A DNA stretch of 64,000 bases, taken from the NCBI RefSeq assembly GCF_026210795.1, contig NC_089450.1:2046001-2110000 (forward strand), read 5' to 3'. The DNA comes from Rhizophagus irregularis. Taxonomy: Eukaryota > Glomeromycota > Glomeromycetes > Glomerales > Glomeraceae. The notes under the pieces are model-generated. The model saw only the letters and a list, made by a program, of their open reading frames with translations, did not search any database and was not told the DNA's origin. The position numbers and the translations under genes are program-made. Shown one piece after another: positions 10,644 through 21,511 of this stretch. Every line of letters starts with the position of its first letter. The stretch's first letter is position 1.

Positions 10644-13376
10644 ATGAAATTGGTAATTGTTTATTTTTATATCAGTGAATTAAATTAATTAAACTGATTA
10701 TTATTATCATTTTTTAAAATTAGCATCCGTTAAGTCGTAACTTAAGAAGAAATTGTTTTTTAATCAAATTAATGCAAATGAATATATTAATAGATTGTGG
10801 ATTAGATACTTCTTACTTTTTAGAATTTCCACCTCGTGATATTATCGGGTCAAAAGCACAACAACATGCATCAGTTTCTGTTGAAGTTTCTTCCAATATA
10901 TCAGATCATTCGGATCATACATCATCTTCTAATGATGCTATATTAGAAAATAAAGAAAATGATAAGAAACGTCGTAAATTGGATCATCTAATTGATTCAA
11001 CTGGTGATGGTAGTGGAGGTGCAGGTGGTGGAGTTCGTCGGCGTGGTCAATTTTTAGTGGAAACTCCTGAATTTAGTAGCATCGATTGGAATATTATTGA
11101 TTTCATATTTATTACCAATTATAATCATATGTTAGCTTTACCTTATATTACTGAATATACTAATTTCAAAGGAAAGATTTACGCTACAGAGCCTACAGTT
11201 TTATTTGGACGGTAAAATAATTTTTAAATATCAAAAATTATTGAATCTAGTATATTTATTTATTTATCATATTTTTTCTTTTATAGACAGATGATGAAGG
11301 AATTGGTGCATTTCTTTGGTGATAGTGTACTTAAAAGTCGAACACATTCACAACCTGGATCTACGAATATTTTTACCGGTGTCACTGCAGACTGGAATGT
11401 TGCACGATCTTTATATTCAATAGCAGACATTCAATCTTGTATTGATAAAGTAAGACCTGTAAGATTTGGTGAACATCTGGTGAGTTTCGCTGATACACAT
11501 ATTTTCAGTAATTTTTTTTTTTAATATAATTCTAACATACTCAATAGAATTTATATGAACTCGAAGTTACTGCATATAGTTCAGGTTATTGTCTTGGTAG
11601 TGCTAATTGGATGATTGATTGTGGAGGTGAAAAGGTAACTTAACATTAAAGATATGGATATGTTACTTAATTAATTATTTACTTATTATAAGAAAAAAAT
11701 TGAATCTTTTTTAATAGATTAGTATAGTGTCATCATCATCCACGGTACAAAATATACATCCTTTACCTTTTGATGAGACGGTATTAAATAATGCTGATGT
11801 TATCATTCTTAGCGACTTGCGTGATAAGGATGGAGCTAGATTTGAAACCATTCTTATTGAAATTGGAAATTGTGTTGGTACGAATAAATATAATTTAAGT
11901 TTAGCATGATTTAATAACATTCTTTTAAATATTATAACTAATTAATTAATAATTATAATTATTAGCCAACACTCTAAAAAATAAAGGAAATGTTTTATTC
12001 CCCTGTACGATGAATGGAATTATTTTTGATATAATAGGTTTTTTGAGTCAACATCTAAGGGCCGTAGGATTACGTGGTATTCCCTTCTATGCAGTATCTC
12101 CTATAGCTGAGGAATCCCTCAAATATTCTAATATATGTGGGGAGTGGTATGTTAATTAACTGGGAAAAACTTCGATAAATGATCATTTTTCTGAAAAATT
12201 TTTTATACAATAATTGATTGATATTAATAATGGAACAAGAACCAGATATTTGTTAATACTATCTTTATGTCATTAGGATGTGTACCGAGAGACAGCAAAA
12301 AATGTACTTGCCAGATAATCCGATGCATCATCAAGACATGATTGAGCAATCGTTATTATATTATGCATCTAGGGCTGATAGTTCATTACAGGAAAAATAT
12401 CAGGAACCATGTGTTGTCTTCGCTGGACATCCGTCATTACGTAGTGGTGCAGCCATTAATTTCATTAGAAAGTGGGGAAATAATTCAAACAATTCAATAA
12501 TATTTACAGGTTTGTACATTGTAATAATTATTATTATATTACTTTTTCGCGTGATTAATTAATGAAAAATTTAAAAAGAATCCGAGTATGATTGTGAGGA
12601 GGCGATGTCAGCGTTTGAAGGTTTACAAATAAAACCTATATATCTTCCAATTGACATTCGATTAACAATCAATGAGGTAACAAATATACTGAGAGAAAAG
12701 AAACCTCAACATGTTTTGATTCCTCAAAAGATTATAAAAGAATCGGGAAATATAAGGCCAAATTTACCGAACTCATTGATTACTTTATATGAGTGTTTAG
12801 ATATCGTTAATATTTCTATTAATTCACAATTTGTCAGGACTGTTATGACAGAAAATGTAAGTTTGATGTTTAATAATTATTTACACATGATTTGTCTGAA
12901 TTCTCTAATAAAATAGTTTTATTGTTATTTAAGCTTGCTTCAAATATTGAATTGGTTAATCTTGGAAAAGATTCGCTAATAGCATCATTGAATGGAACAC
13001 TTAATATTCATAATACAAAAACATCATTAACTTCAGCGGAAAATCAATTAAATCAACAAAGATATGTTTGTGGGGAATTTGATGTCTCAAAACTTATTAA
13101 TGAATTAACTGAACAAATAGTAAGTTTTTAAACAAAATAAAATCTTTATTTTTTTTAATAATAAAATATATTAATAATTTTCTTTAATTTTATTAGTATG
13201 GATGTAGAATAGATGAATTTGAAGAAGATAAGAGAAATTCAAGTTATAAAATTAGTTTAATATCCCCAAAAGCAACGATTTATTTGAATAATGAAAATTT
13301 TAAAATTATTACAACTGATAATCAAACTAGGATTAAATTGACAAAGATCTTGATCGAACAATTAATCGTATTATGA
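10644..13376 (+). CDS. INTS9: Integrator complex subunit 9 (ten exons, about 664 aa)
   Basis: INTS9 pairs with the endonuclease INTS11 in the nuclear Integrator complex, which cleaves nascent snRNAs and promoter-proximal transcripts. Exons: 10644-10652, 10724-11211, 11287-11479, 11548-11634, 11718-11877, 11966-12146, 12277-12509, 12579-12856, 12934-13119, 13197-13376. All introns are GT-AG and all phases agree, giving 664 codons plus stop, close to the human 658 aa. Matching landmarks are ILIDCGLD (about residue 24), [65 protein letters not shown] and [11 protein letters not shown]. Where active family members have HxHxDH this protein has [10 protein letters not shown], so it should be catalytically dead, as INTS9 is. 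A Ser/Gly-rich insertion with KKRRK (about residues 50-110) may be a flexible nuclear-localisation segment. Exon 1 (MKL, 9 bp) and the intron-8 acceptor are inferred; CPSF100 is the alternative but fits less well. AATAAAG at about 13399 may be the poly(A) signal. Confidence 0.9.
12161..12210. mobile_element. MITE fragment inside INTS9 intron 6
   Basis: TGGGAAAAACTTCGATAAAT, then GATCATTTTTCTGAAAAATT, then TTTTATA, matches the middle and right end of the CCTATAAAA-type MITE at 37719-37828. Intron 6 is 130 bp while the other internal introns are 69-88 bp, so the fragment accounts for the extra length. Confidence 0.7.
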
Positions 13377-15227
13377 GATGGTATTATGAGATGTATTAAT
13401 AAAGTAATTATTTTTGCGAGAAAAAGAATTTCTCATAGCGCAACAAAATTTTAAAAATTTTATTCGTGAATATGATACACTTATCGGAAATAAAAAAAAA
13501 CACGGAATAAAATTTTTTATATGCAGCCGAACTCCGAACTGGGGGACAAATTTTTTTTTTCTAAAATCAATTTTTTTTTTTGGAAATCTTAGATGTTTAT
13601 AACTAACATAAATGGTAGATTACAAGCAAAATTTGACTAGACATTATGCAGATGAATAATTTGTTTGTTGATAATCAAAAAAATTAGAAATTTATATAAA
13701 AGAATGAATGGAGTTGGGGAAATGGGGAAATGGGGCTTTGATTACACTTTTAAAACTTTCTTTACGTGTAAAATTCATTTTATATACGACTTGGATGAAC
13801 TTTTTTTATTTTATTTTGATGTTTAACCCTACGAACTTTTTTTTCTACTTTTTTCATTTATTTTCAGAGTTTTCTTTAAAAATGACAATCTACTACTGTA
13901 AAATAGTTAATAAATAACTTATAAATATATTTAATATGTCTTTATTTTGAACGAACGGTACGTTATCAGGTATTCAGACTATTTTTTGCCACTGTTGAAA
14001 CTTGATATTAGATCTCTAAAATGTTTGATGTTTTTACGGTAAGAAAATAGGTTACGCACACATAATATTAGTAAAAATTCTAATATTTTATAATAATATC
14101 TATATGTTTTAATAAATCAATGGTTTAAAACTTTCTTTATATTATTTATTTGATGGGGAATAGTCGAAAGACTGTCTAGCATTAGGAATACTGTTGTGAC
14201 CAATAGAAATTAATGTTATCAATACTAATCTCAAGATAGATGTCTCATTAAAACATCGGTTATATTAAAATCCGCATATTCCAAATCGATTAAACAATAA
14301 ATGCATTTATTTGGTAATTATTAATAAGTAATTGTAATTAAAAAACGCAAATCATTATTTATATAAGTAATTAATAATATATTTGTGGGTTAATTTATAA
14401 TATAGATTTGATTATCTACGATGATAATATAAGTCGATTTGTTTGTTATTATTGAGGCATCCCAGGTAAAGCTAGTAGTATATTATTTTATTTTATTCGA
14501 AATCACACGAATCACACGGTAAAAATGTAAAAAAGGCTAGGACAAAATACATCATCATGTTGAATCTTTAATTTGATGGAGGGCTTAATAGATTTCTCTA
14601 AAAGATTATTAATATAAATAAAAAATTTTTTCTTTGGAATAAAAAATTTTTTTTTATATATATGAAAAGATATAGTGCATGTTGTGTTCACCTATGGATG
14701 ATACACGCCAAAAAGGCAATTAAAATAATTTACTCATTAGTAAAAGGAATTTTTTTTGGCTGGGGTTATGAATTAACATAATTTTTATTTTATTTCTTAG
14801 ATTTACTCTGTTATCATCTTACATTACTTCAAATTCAAAATTTACTGGTGTATTACTGCGGTTCTTTCTTTTTTTTTAAAAAAAAAAAATGAAGTGTGAT
14901 GGTGAGTTCTACGGGATGTAATTGAAAGTCAGATTGATATTAAAAGTAGTCGAAATTAGTGAATTGAAATATACTGTAATTGATACGTTTATATTGTTTA
15001 TATTTTCACAATTTCACATATTTCTCTGTTCTATAAATTAATTATTTACATAATAAACATTTATCGAGTCGAAGATCATAGATAAAAAAATTTTCATTGA
15101 TAAAATAATGACTTCATGACTTCATAAATAAATTTATTATTATTAACAAGAGGTCATTTTCATGGGGGAGCTTGACATACTTTTGAAAGATCTTTTAAGT
15201 GGAAGTTATTGTAAAAAAAAAAAATGA
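13377..15227. other. Intergenic, no supported gene
   Basis: The INTS9 3' flank shows a 13-bp tandem duplication (GTATTATGAGATG) right at the stop codon. Beyond that the DNA is AT-rich with poly-T runs and no convincing reading frame or element. Confidence 0.5.
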
Positions 15228-15855
15228 CCAGTGATGGGAGACAAAAAGGAGTGATAGAAGATGAAGAGGAGTGATGGGAGACGAAAAAGAACGATGGGAG
15301 GCGAAAAGGAGTGATTGAAAGATGAAGAGGAATGATAAGAGGCAAAAAGAAGTGTTGGGAGACGAAAAGGAGTGATGGGAGACGAAAAAGAGTGATGGAA
15401 AGATGAAGAGGAATGATGGGAGGTAAAAAGAAGTGTTGGGAGACGAAAAGGAGTGATGGGAGACGAAAAAGAGTGATGGAAAGATGAAGAGGAATGATGG
15501 GAGGTAAAAAGAAGTGTTGGGAGACGAAAAGGAGTGATGGGAGACAAAAAGAAGTGATAGGAGACGAAAAAGAGTGATGGGAGACGAAAGGAGTGATGGG
15601 AGACGAAAAGGAGTAATGGAAGATGAAAAGAAGTGATGGGAAGATGAAGAGGAGTGATGGGAGACGAAAAAGAACGATGGGAGACGAAAGGAGTGATGGG
15701 AGACGAAAAAGAGTGATGGGAGACGAAAAAGATTGATGGGAGACGAAAAAGATTGATGGGAGACGAAAAGGAGTAATGGGAAGATGAAGAGGAGTGATGA
15801 TGGGAGACGAAAGGGAGTAATGGAAAGTTGAAGAGAGACGAAAGGAGTGATGGAC
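15228..15855. repeat. Minisatellite of about 20 bp with an 81-bp higher-order unit
   Basis: Units resemble GTGATGGGAGACGAAAAGGA with variants containing AAGATGAAGAGG. In the stretch around 15340-15530 four units form an 81-bp block repeated with almost no change (AGTGTTGGGAG at 15351, 15432 and 15513). Because 81 is a multiple of three, the minus strand keeps a Ser/His/Pro-rich frame open for over 100 codons; I take that as a by-product. Purine-rich on the plus strand. Confidence 0.95.
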
Positions 15856-15857
15856 CT

Positions 15858-16075
15858 AATAAAAAACGTTTTTGCGACGTTTTTTGTTAAAATAATTAAA
15901 AACGTTTGTGAAAACCATTTTTTTTATAAAATTATTATTAAAGAAACAGTTTCGCAATGTTTTCTATTAAAACAATTAAAAAATGTTGCGAAACTGTTTT
16001 TTTTATTAATAAAAAATGTTTTCGCAACATTTTTTTTGTTAAAATAATTAAAAAATGTTTCAAAATATTTTTTTA
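15858..16075. repeat. Diverged direct and inverted repeats
   Basis: About 218 bp built from alternating versions of AAAAATGTTTCGCAAC-like and GTTGCGAAACATTTTT-like blocks separated by TTAAAATAATTAAAA. It directly abuts the minisatellite and could form several alternative hairpins. Confidence 0.7.
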
Positions 16076-16310
16076 TTAATCACTTATTACATGTTAACAC
16101 AACATTCTTTAAAAATAAAAAATTTTTTTTTTTGTGTTATAATGAATTGTGAATTTGCGGTTGAAGTGTTTTTTTTAAATTTAGTGAATAAAAATGATCA
16201 ACAAAATTAAAATTCTACCAAAAAACCTACAATTTGATGGTTAAACTTAATATGACATAAAAGTACCACAGGAAGCTCTAAATCACAAAATTGTGGTTTA
16301 AGAATTCTGT

Positions 16311-16387
16311 CCCTGTCCTGTCCTGTCCTGTCCTGTCCTGTCCTGTCCTGTCCTGTCCTGTCTTGTCTTGTCTTGTCCTGTCCTGTC
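16311..16387. repeat. (TCCTG)n pentanucleotide microsatellite
   Basis: About fifteen tandem TCCTG units, with three TCTTG variants near the 3' end. It is one of the few pyrimidine/GC-richer stretches in the window and is likely length-polymorphic between strains. Confidence 0.97.
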
Positions 16388-17440
16388 TAGTACTATTAAA
16401 TAAGTACTATAATACTTCCGGAAAAAAATTGTGCAGATCATGCCCATATTTTGATAATGACAAACTAACATTGGCCGATCAAATTGCTAATACCAAAAAT
16501 AGGATCAACAAATTTTCATACCAAATCTAATCTGATCAGCAAATTGAATTCCAAATTTATTTTTGATTTCATTTAAACATTATAATGGTGTTAAAATTAA
16601 AATTAAAATATTTTTAGTATTATTACTATTTTATACAATTTTATTCAATTTTATTCTCAGAGATTTGTTTTCATTCATAAGTGATTCGGGGTTTATTCCG
16701 AGGGCTAAAAAATTACTAGGGTGATAAAATAAAATTGACCCCAAATAAAAGGTTTAAATTTAGTTTTTAAAAATTTTCACATCGTTTTGTTTATTTTGTT
16801 TATATTTACTATAAATAATTTCTTTAATTTCTTTTAAAACGTTTAGTTCTCCCAACTGAGCAGTTTGTCAAAGAAAATTAGTTACATTTATTTTTTTTTT
16901 AATACAAAAATCTCAGCCAAATTTTTTTTTACCGCTTGTTCAAAGTTTTCAAAGTTAGAACCCATGTTTCTAAAGGAAATTCTAATTACTTATGACTACT
17001 TTGAAATAAATGGAAAATAATTTTGGTAATTAAATGAACGTAAAAAATGGATTTGTAACACATAGTAATATGATTGTGTCTTTATCGCTCAAAAAAAAAT
17101 CGTACTTTTTCGCTTGTTATTAATTCGTTAGGTAATTTTTTTCCGGATTATTCATTTTTATTACATCCGTGAATATTAGTACAAATTTAATTATCATTCA
17201 CTAATATATTTTTATCTACCGAATATTTAAAATAAAGTAACTATATATCTTTCTTTCATCCTTTTCCCTTTTCAGACACTGGTAATTTTGTCACACCGAA
17301 CTCTGAGAAATATGATCTTCAATTTAAAATTTCCTTTTTTATATTTCCTTTCAAGTGGTTCTAAAATAGGCTAGATAAAAAATTCAACCCATCAATTTGT
17401 TGTCCCTGAGTCGGGTCCGAGTACTTCCTTTAATTTTTTT
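16388..17440. other. Intergenic upstream of the F-box gene
   Basis: No gene supported. AT-rich with several A/T runs. The last 130 bp, from 17441, is probably the promoter and 5' UTR of the gene at 17582. Confidence 0.4.
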
Positions 17441-17450
17441 TTTTATAAAA
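17441..17450 (+). promoter_or_regulatory. TATA-like element of the F-box gene
   Basis: TTTTATAAAA lies about 135 bp before the start codon at 17582, a spacing similar to that of the TATA-like sites of INTS9 and of the minus-strand gene at 57.4 kb. Confidence 0.35.
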
Positions 17451-17581
17451 AGAGCCGTTCTGAACAAAAATACTTATTTTATTGACCAAAAAAATTTTCA
17501 TATTTATGTTTTTATCTGTATCGTTTTATCGAAAATTAAGATTCTCAATTTTGTGCTACAACCATTACCTAATTTATTAAA

Positions 17582-19453
17582 ATGCAATATTTTCAGAATT
17601 TTGAATATGAAATTAAGATAAATATATATAAATACATAGACTTCCCACTTAATTTGGCATTAACTTGTCGAAACTGGTCTGTAATTTCGAAAGATGCTTA
17701 CGCCAAAACAGAATGGTTGCTAGTGCGTTATGGAAAATCTCATGCATTATTCCAAGCCGTGCGATTGGGCCCTACTTTTATAGATATCCCAGTATGTAAG
17801 ACATTAATTACGAGAAAAGTTCCAATATCAAGATATTTTATTCAAAGGTTACTTATGCATTTTGGAAAATATGATCAAAAGTTGATAGAGCTCAAAATAG
17901 AGCATAATGTCGGTCAACTTGATGCGGATAGAATTCGCGCTTTCCAACAAAAAATCAAATCACCATGGGCGAGCAATTTACCCATATTCGTGTTCACTTA
18001 TCTGTTAGATGAAGGGTACAAACAATTAGCAAATATGAACGAGACCTTACCATCAAAGGGTAATGATATGGAATTATTCCACTTCCTCTCCGCAGGCCCT
18101 CACGTGATAAATTATGCTCCCGGCATGTTGAGAAAGAATTTAAAAGATATAGAAGATTTGATTTTAAATAAACGGTTCGTTCCATTTCCTCCTAGACCAA
18201 AAGCGTATCAATTAGATTTAAATAGCGATCCACATATTCATCAACAACCAATTCCTGAGGAATATCCTTCCAAAGATGGATTCGAAAATAATAGACAGCT
18301 TAACGTAATTGCGAGAGGAATTCTTATTCATCCGGACTTAGTGAACTTATGGAAACAAATTGGTTATTATGAGATTTGTAACGACGTTAATGACTTGGTC
18401 ATGCAAGGAGCACTTCTCATTCTATTCCCACCAACTCCCGCATCCGACTGGTCTTGCCCATCCATTGAAATGGTAATTTCACGCCTTGCTGAACTTATAA
18501 ATCTAGGTTTCTCATTGAAAGATAATGTTATAATAGATGCACTCCATATGTTTGAGCATCGATTAGATGAAATAGGAGACATCCTGTGGGACGCTTTCCT
18601 TGCAATTCGATCAGGTGAAAATGTCTATTCACTCGCCCTTAAATTTTTCAGAGAAGCTTTTAAACCGGAAAGAAACTTAAAGAAAGATGACCTACTAAAT
18701 TTCCTTAAATCCAAATTTGTTTATCATGAACAAGTTATAAAGCAAGTCGTTAAACAATATTTTATAGAAGAAAAAATGAGCGATATTACGTTAAGAAGAA
18801 AATCTTTAATACTGTCACCAAAAATTTATCAATATGTCCTTAGAACTTATAGTAAGGATTCCGAGCTCACAGTTATTTGTTTTGAGGACATCCTTACTTT
18901 AAGAATCTATATTGACAGCCCCCGAAATTTGGAAGAAATATCGACTTGTACCCGAGATTCCATCATTTCGGTTTTCGATTCATATATTAAAGAAAATGTA
19001 CTATTTAAACCAAAATATTTGGATTTATTACAAAAAGCGACTAGTTTAGAAATAATTAAACCTTTCTTCGAAATTTTCCTTCCGACCATCTTTGGAATGA
19101 AGCCAACTAGCAAGAGAGGGAAGTCTACTCCTAAGAAAAGAAAGAAGTTAACAGATGAATTAGTTGTTCCATGGGTGAAAAAACTTGAACAGATCGATTC
19201 ACTTAATCGAAGCAATCATGGAGAATTATCAATTAATTTCAGAGAATATTTTATGAGCTTTTGCAAAAGGCTGGAGAGCGAAACTACATACCAAATCAGA
19301 GAAGAGAATTTTTTTGTGGCGATGAATAATTATCATAATGATCTAAATCAACATAAAAAGCAAAGACGAAATGATAATCAAACAGATCAAGATGTTAACA
19401 TGAACATGAACTTTAATGATACTCCGGACTTTTTCCGAAATATATTTAATTAA
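17582..19453 (+). CDS. F-box-like protein, intronless, 623 aa
   Basis: Residues about 5-45 (FEYEIKINIYKY...NLALTCRNWSVISKD) fit a diverged F-box: a short helix, the LALTCRNW core and a trailing helix. That would suggest a substrate adaptor of an SCF ubiquitin ligase, but no Skp1 contact can be shown from sequence. The remaining 550 residues have no repeat pattern or catalytic motif I can name and look helical. Two basic clusters, KRGKSTPKKRKKL (about residues 505-520) and KKQRR near the C-terminus, resemble nuclear localisation signals. The tail is Asn/Asp-rich. Base composition is less AT-rich than its surroundings, the frame is unbroken and there is no intron, so it looks like a living gene. 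I recall similar long F-box-like proteins as an expanded set in Rhizophagus; that is memory, not a search. Confidence 0.85.
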   Translation: MQYFQNFEYEIKINIYKYIDFPLNLALTCRNWSVISKDAYAKTEWLLVRYGKSHALFQAVRLGPTFIDIPVCKTLITRKVPISRYFIQRLLMHFGKYDQKLIELKIEHNVGQLDADRIRAFQQKIKSPWASNLPIFVFTYLLDEGYKQLANMNETLPSKGNDMELFHFLSAGPHVINYAPGMLRKNLKDIEDLILNKRFVPFPPRPKAYQLDLNSDPHIHQQPIPEEYPSKDGFENNRQLNVIARGILIHPDLVNLWKQIGYYEICNDVNDLVMQGALLILFPPTPASDWSCPSIEMVISRLAELINLGFSLKDNVIIDALHMFEHRLDEIGDILWDAFLAIRSGENVYSLALKFFREAFKPERNLKKDDLLNFLKSKFVYHEQVIKQVVKQYFIEEKMSDITLRRKSLILSPKIYQYVLRTYSKDSELTVICFEDILTLRIYIDSPRNLEEISTCTRDSIISVFDSYIKENVLFKPKYLDLLQKATSLEIIKPFFEIFLPTIFGMKPTSKRGKSTPKKRKKLTDELVVPWVKKLEQIDSLNRSNHGELSINFREYFMSFCKRLESETTYQIREENFFVAMNNYHNDLNQHKKQRRNDNQTDQDVNMNMNFNDTPDFFRNIFN

Positions 19454-20265
19454 TTATTATGCAATTTTGAGTAATTTATCTTTGGTAAGTTAAATAACTT
19501 TTCTCTTAATTTTATTATGCCAATTCAATATGGAAAATGCAACGATAAAACCAGATTTATTTTTCGATAAACAGTTTAAGAATACATTTATTATAAGATT
19601 TATAAATATAAAAAAAAGAACAGTATCAAATTTAACCATCAAAGTCACCAAGTCAGGTGAAGACACATTTTTTAACGGAACTACTTTTCATTATTTATTT
19701 TATTTTTCAATTCAATAGTTTATATGTCATTGTAAATTTTTATATAGACAATAACAAAAAAAAAAATTTTCAAAATTAGAAAGTTTATATTAATAATGTA
19801 CAATATATTTTTATTTAAGCCAATAAAAGATATAATTTGAAAATTTTTTTTTTTTATGTAAATATATAACAATCCCTACCTAGTAAAAATTTGTTTTTTA
19901 AAAATCAGTATTTTTTTAATATACAGAAGTATTTTTATTTTTTTTTAGAGTTTAAAATAATGTGAAACCATCCTAGAGTTTACTTTATAATTAATATTAT
20001 ATTTATATATATTTATATATTATTAACCAAATAGTCTAATGCCGGCGGGGGTAAAAATATCGGACCCATGATAAGCTCATGCCACTCAAGAACATACCTA
20101 GTAATTTTAACAGTTTTTTTATATAAAATATTTAATTTTTAACGTGTTATTATATAACCAATACATAGGCTGCATAATAATAATTTTTATCTGATTGACG
20201 GAACACTTCATGCAATTTTTATAATAAACTCCAATAATTTTAATATTATGCTAAGTACATAGCAT
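19454..20265. other. Intergenic after the F-box gene
   Basis: The stop codon is followed by AT-rich DNA with several T and A runs. A 62-codon ATG frame at 19530-19718 has no motif and is probably 3' UTR or chance. No element ends were found. Confidence 0.4.
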
Positions 20266-20369
20266 CCCTGTAAAAAAAGTCGAATTATTTACATTTTCCG
20301 TGAATGGATCCGTGAAAGGCTCATATTTACTGAGTTTTTACAGAAAAAATGGATAAAATTTTTATTGTT
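20266..20369. mobile_element. CCCTGTA-type MITE, internally deleted copy
   Basis: Begins CCCTGTAAAAAAAGTCGAAT and continues in the reverse orientation of the element at 22494-22668 (shared ATTTACATTTTCCGTGAATG, GATCCGTGAAAGGCTCA). The part between the end and ATTTACATT is missing, so it is a deletion derivative. Confidence 0.75.
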
Positions 20370-20400
20370 TTATATCAATTCGTTTGAACAAAAATCACTT

Positions 20401-20774
20401 CAGTTTTGAATGATCCTCAAACATACGATAATGGTGATAGCCTTCAAACTCATGATGGAAGAGAATCCGCTACCATTCCAAATCCTCAAACGCATGATGG
20501 GAGAACATCCATTATTAATCTTCAAACGCATGATGGAAGGTCATCTTCTAGTCCACCTTTCTCCAATCATTACGCAAAAATCACCAATTTTGAATGATCC
20601 TCAACTTATGATAATGGTGATGGTCATCAAAGTGATCAAACTCATGATGAAAGAGAATCCGCTACCATTCCAAATCTTCAAACGCATGATGGGAGAACAT
20701 CCATTAATCCTCAAACATATGGTTGGTGGGTATCTTCTAATCGTTACTCCTCTAATTATTATGCTATGCATTAG
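20401..20774 (+). pseudogene. QTHDGR-repeat protein fragment, frameshifted
   Basis: Two tandem DNA units of about 187 bp each encode QTHDGR-like motifs (LQTHDGRES, PQTHDGRTS, LQTHDGRSS). Unit 1 ends in TGA at 20595-20597. Unit 2 has lost one base early on (CAACTTATGAT for CAAACATACGAT), so its repeat frame is shifted relative to unit 1 and continues to TAG at 20772-20774. There is no ATG in the repeat frame, and a MITE lies 30 bp upstream, so the 5' part is missing or disrupted. I do not recognise the parent protein. It could be the last exon of a repeat-rich protein, since TTCAG at 20399-20403 is an acceptor-like site. Confidence 0.55.
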
Positions 20775-21344
20775 TTAAGATGATGAAGAAATGGGGTATA
20801 CAAGATAATTCTAATGGTGAATCTCTCATCGTCATGAATACACTTTAAATGCAAAAATGAATAATTGGGAATATTAAACTTAATTTGTATATTAGGAAAT
20901 AATAACTTGTGATAGTTTTTTATGATATAATACAGCTATTTTACTTCCTTATAGGTTAGTACTAATATAATCGCGCAGCTATGCAAACGGTACGATTAAC
21001 AACCCATTTTGTAATAAGATATATTCTCTATACTTGTATCGTCTTAATTGATGCTTAAAGACTAATGCAACCTTAATGTCAACTTGCTATATTGTAAAAA
21101 AATTTTTTTTTATTCAAGTAATAATCATGGAAAATATATTACTAATCTCCGTGGAGAAGTTTTCGTTATTAAAATGCGTTATAAACAATTGATTAAAACA
21201 ATATAACATACCGATAATGGTTCTGATTGTTCTCTCCATGATTAATTCCATTATAAAAAAAAGTCTTAACTTATAAAGGCTAACTTCGGCTTTAAAAAGT
21301 AAATCAAGAAAAAATGCTATATTGGCCTTTGTGAATCATAAAGG
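20775..21344. other. Intergenic, no supported gene
   Basis: AT-rich with an AnTn tract near 21100. No frame or repeat I can support. Confidence 0.4.
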
Positions 21345-21354
21345 GACAAAAATT

Positions 21355-21425
21355 TATGGTGATTATTCCGGAAGATTCCGGAAAGCCCGGGAAATTTCGG
21401 AAAGCTCAGGAAGGTTTCGGAAAAT
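21355..21425. repeat. Short TTCCGGAAAG-type minisatellite
   Basis: About six degenerate units of a 10-12 bp motif (ATTCCGGAAG, TTCCGGAAAGCCC, TTTCGGAAAGCTC, GGTTTCGGAAA) in tandem, just upstream of a strong hairpin. Confidence 0.65.
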
Positions 21426-21436
21426 TTGTATTATTT

Positions 21437-21511
21437 ATTTCATGGGGTGATGGGAATATTATGGTTTTTTTCCCGAAGGGAAAAAAACCATGATGTTCCA
21501 CACCATGAAAT
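21437..21511. other. 75-bp near-perfect hairpin
   Basis: Arms of about 36 bp pair around a 3-base GAA loop at 21475-21477. The inner 14 bp (ATGGTTTTTTTCCC) are perfect and the outer ATTTCATGG also matches, with a few mismatches between. It may be a tiny palindromic MITE or a transcribed hairpin; nothing here decides which. Confidence 0.7.

Noticed and set aside
11711-11920. Minus-strand frame inside INTS9 exon 5
   Set aside because: Antisense shadow of a conserved exon.
15206-15547. 113-codon minus-strand Ser/His/Pro frame
   Set aside because: It lies on the minisatellite and stays open only because the higher-order unit is 81 bp, a multiple of three.
16291-16530. 79-codon frame over the TCCTG array
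   Set aside because: Its first part is translation of the pentanucleotide repeat.
17994-19215. Minus-strand frames inside the F-box gene
   Set aside because: Shadows of the plus-strand coding sequence.
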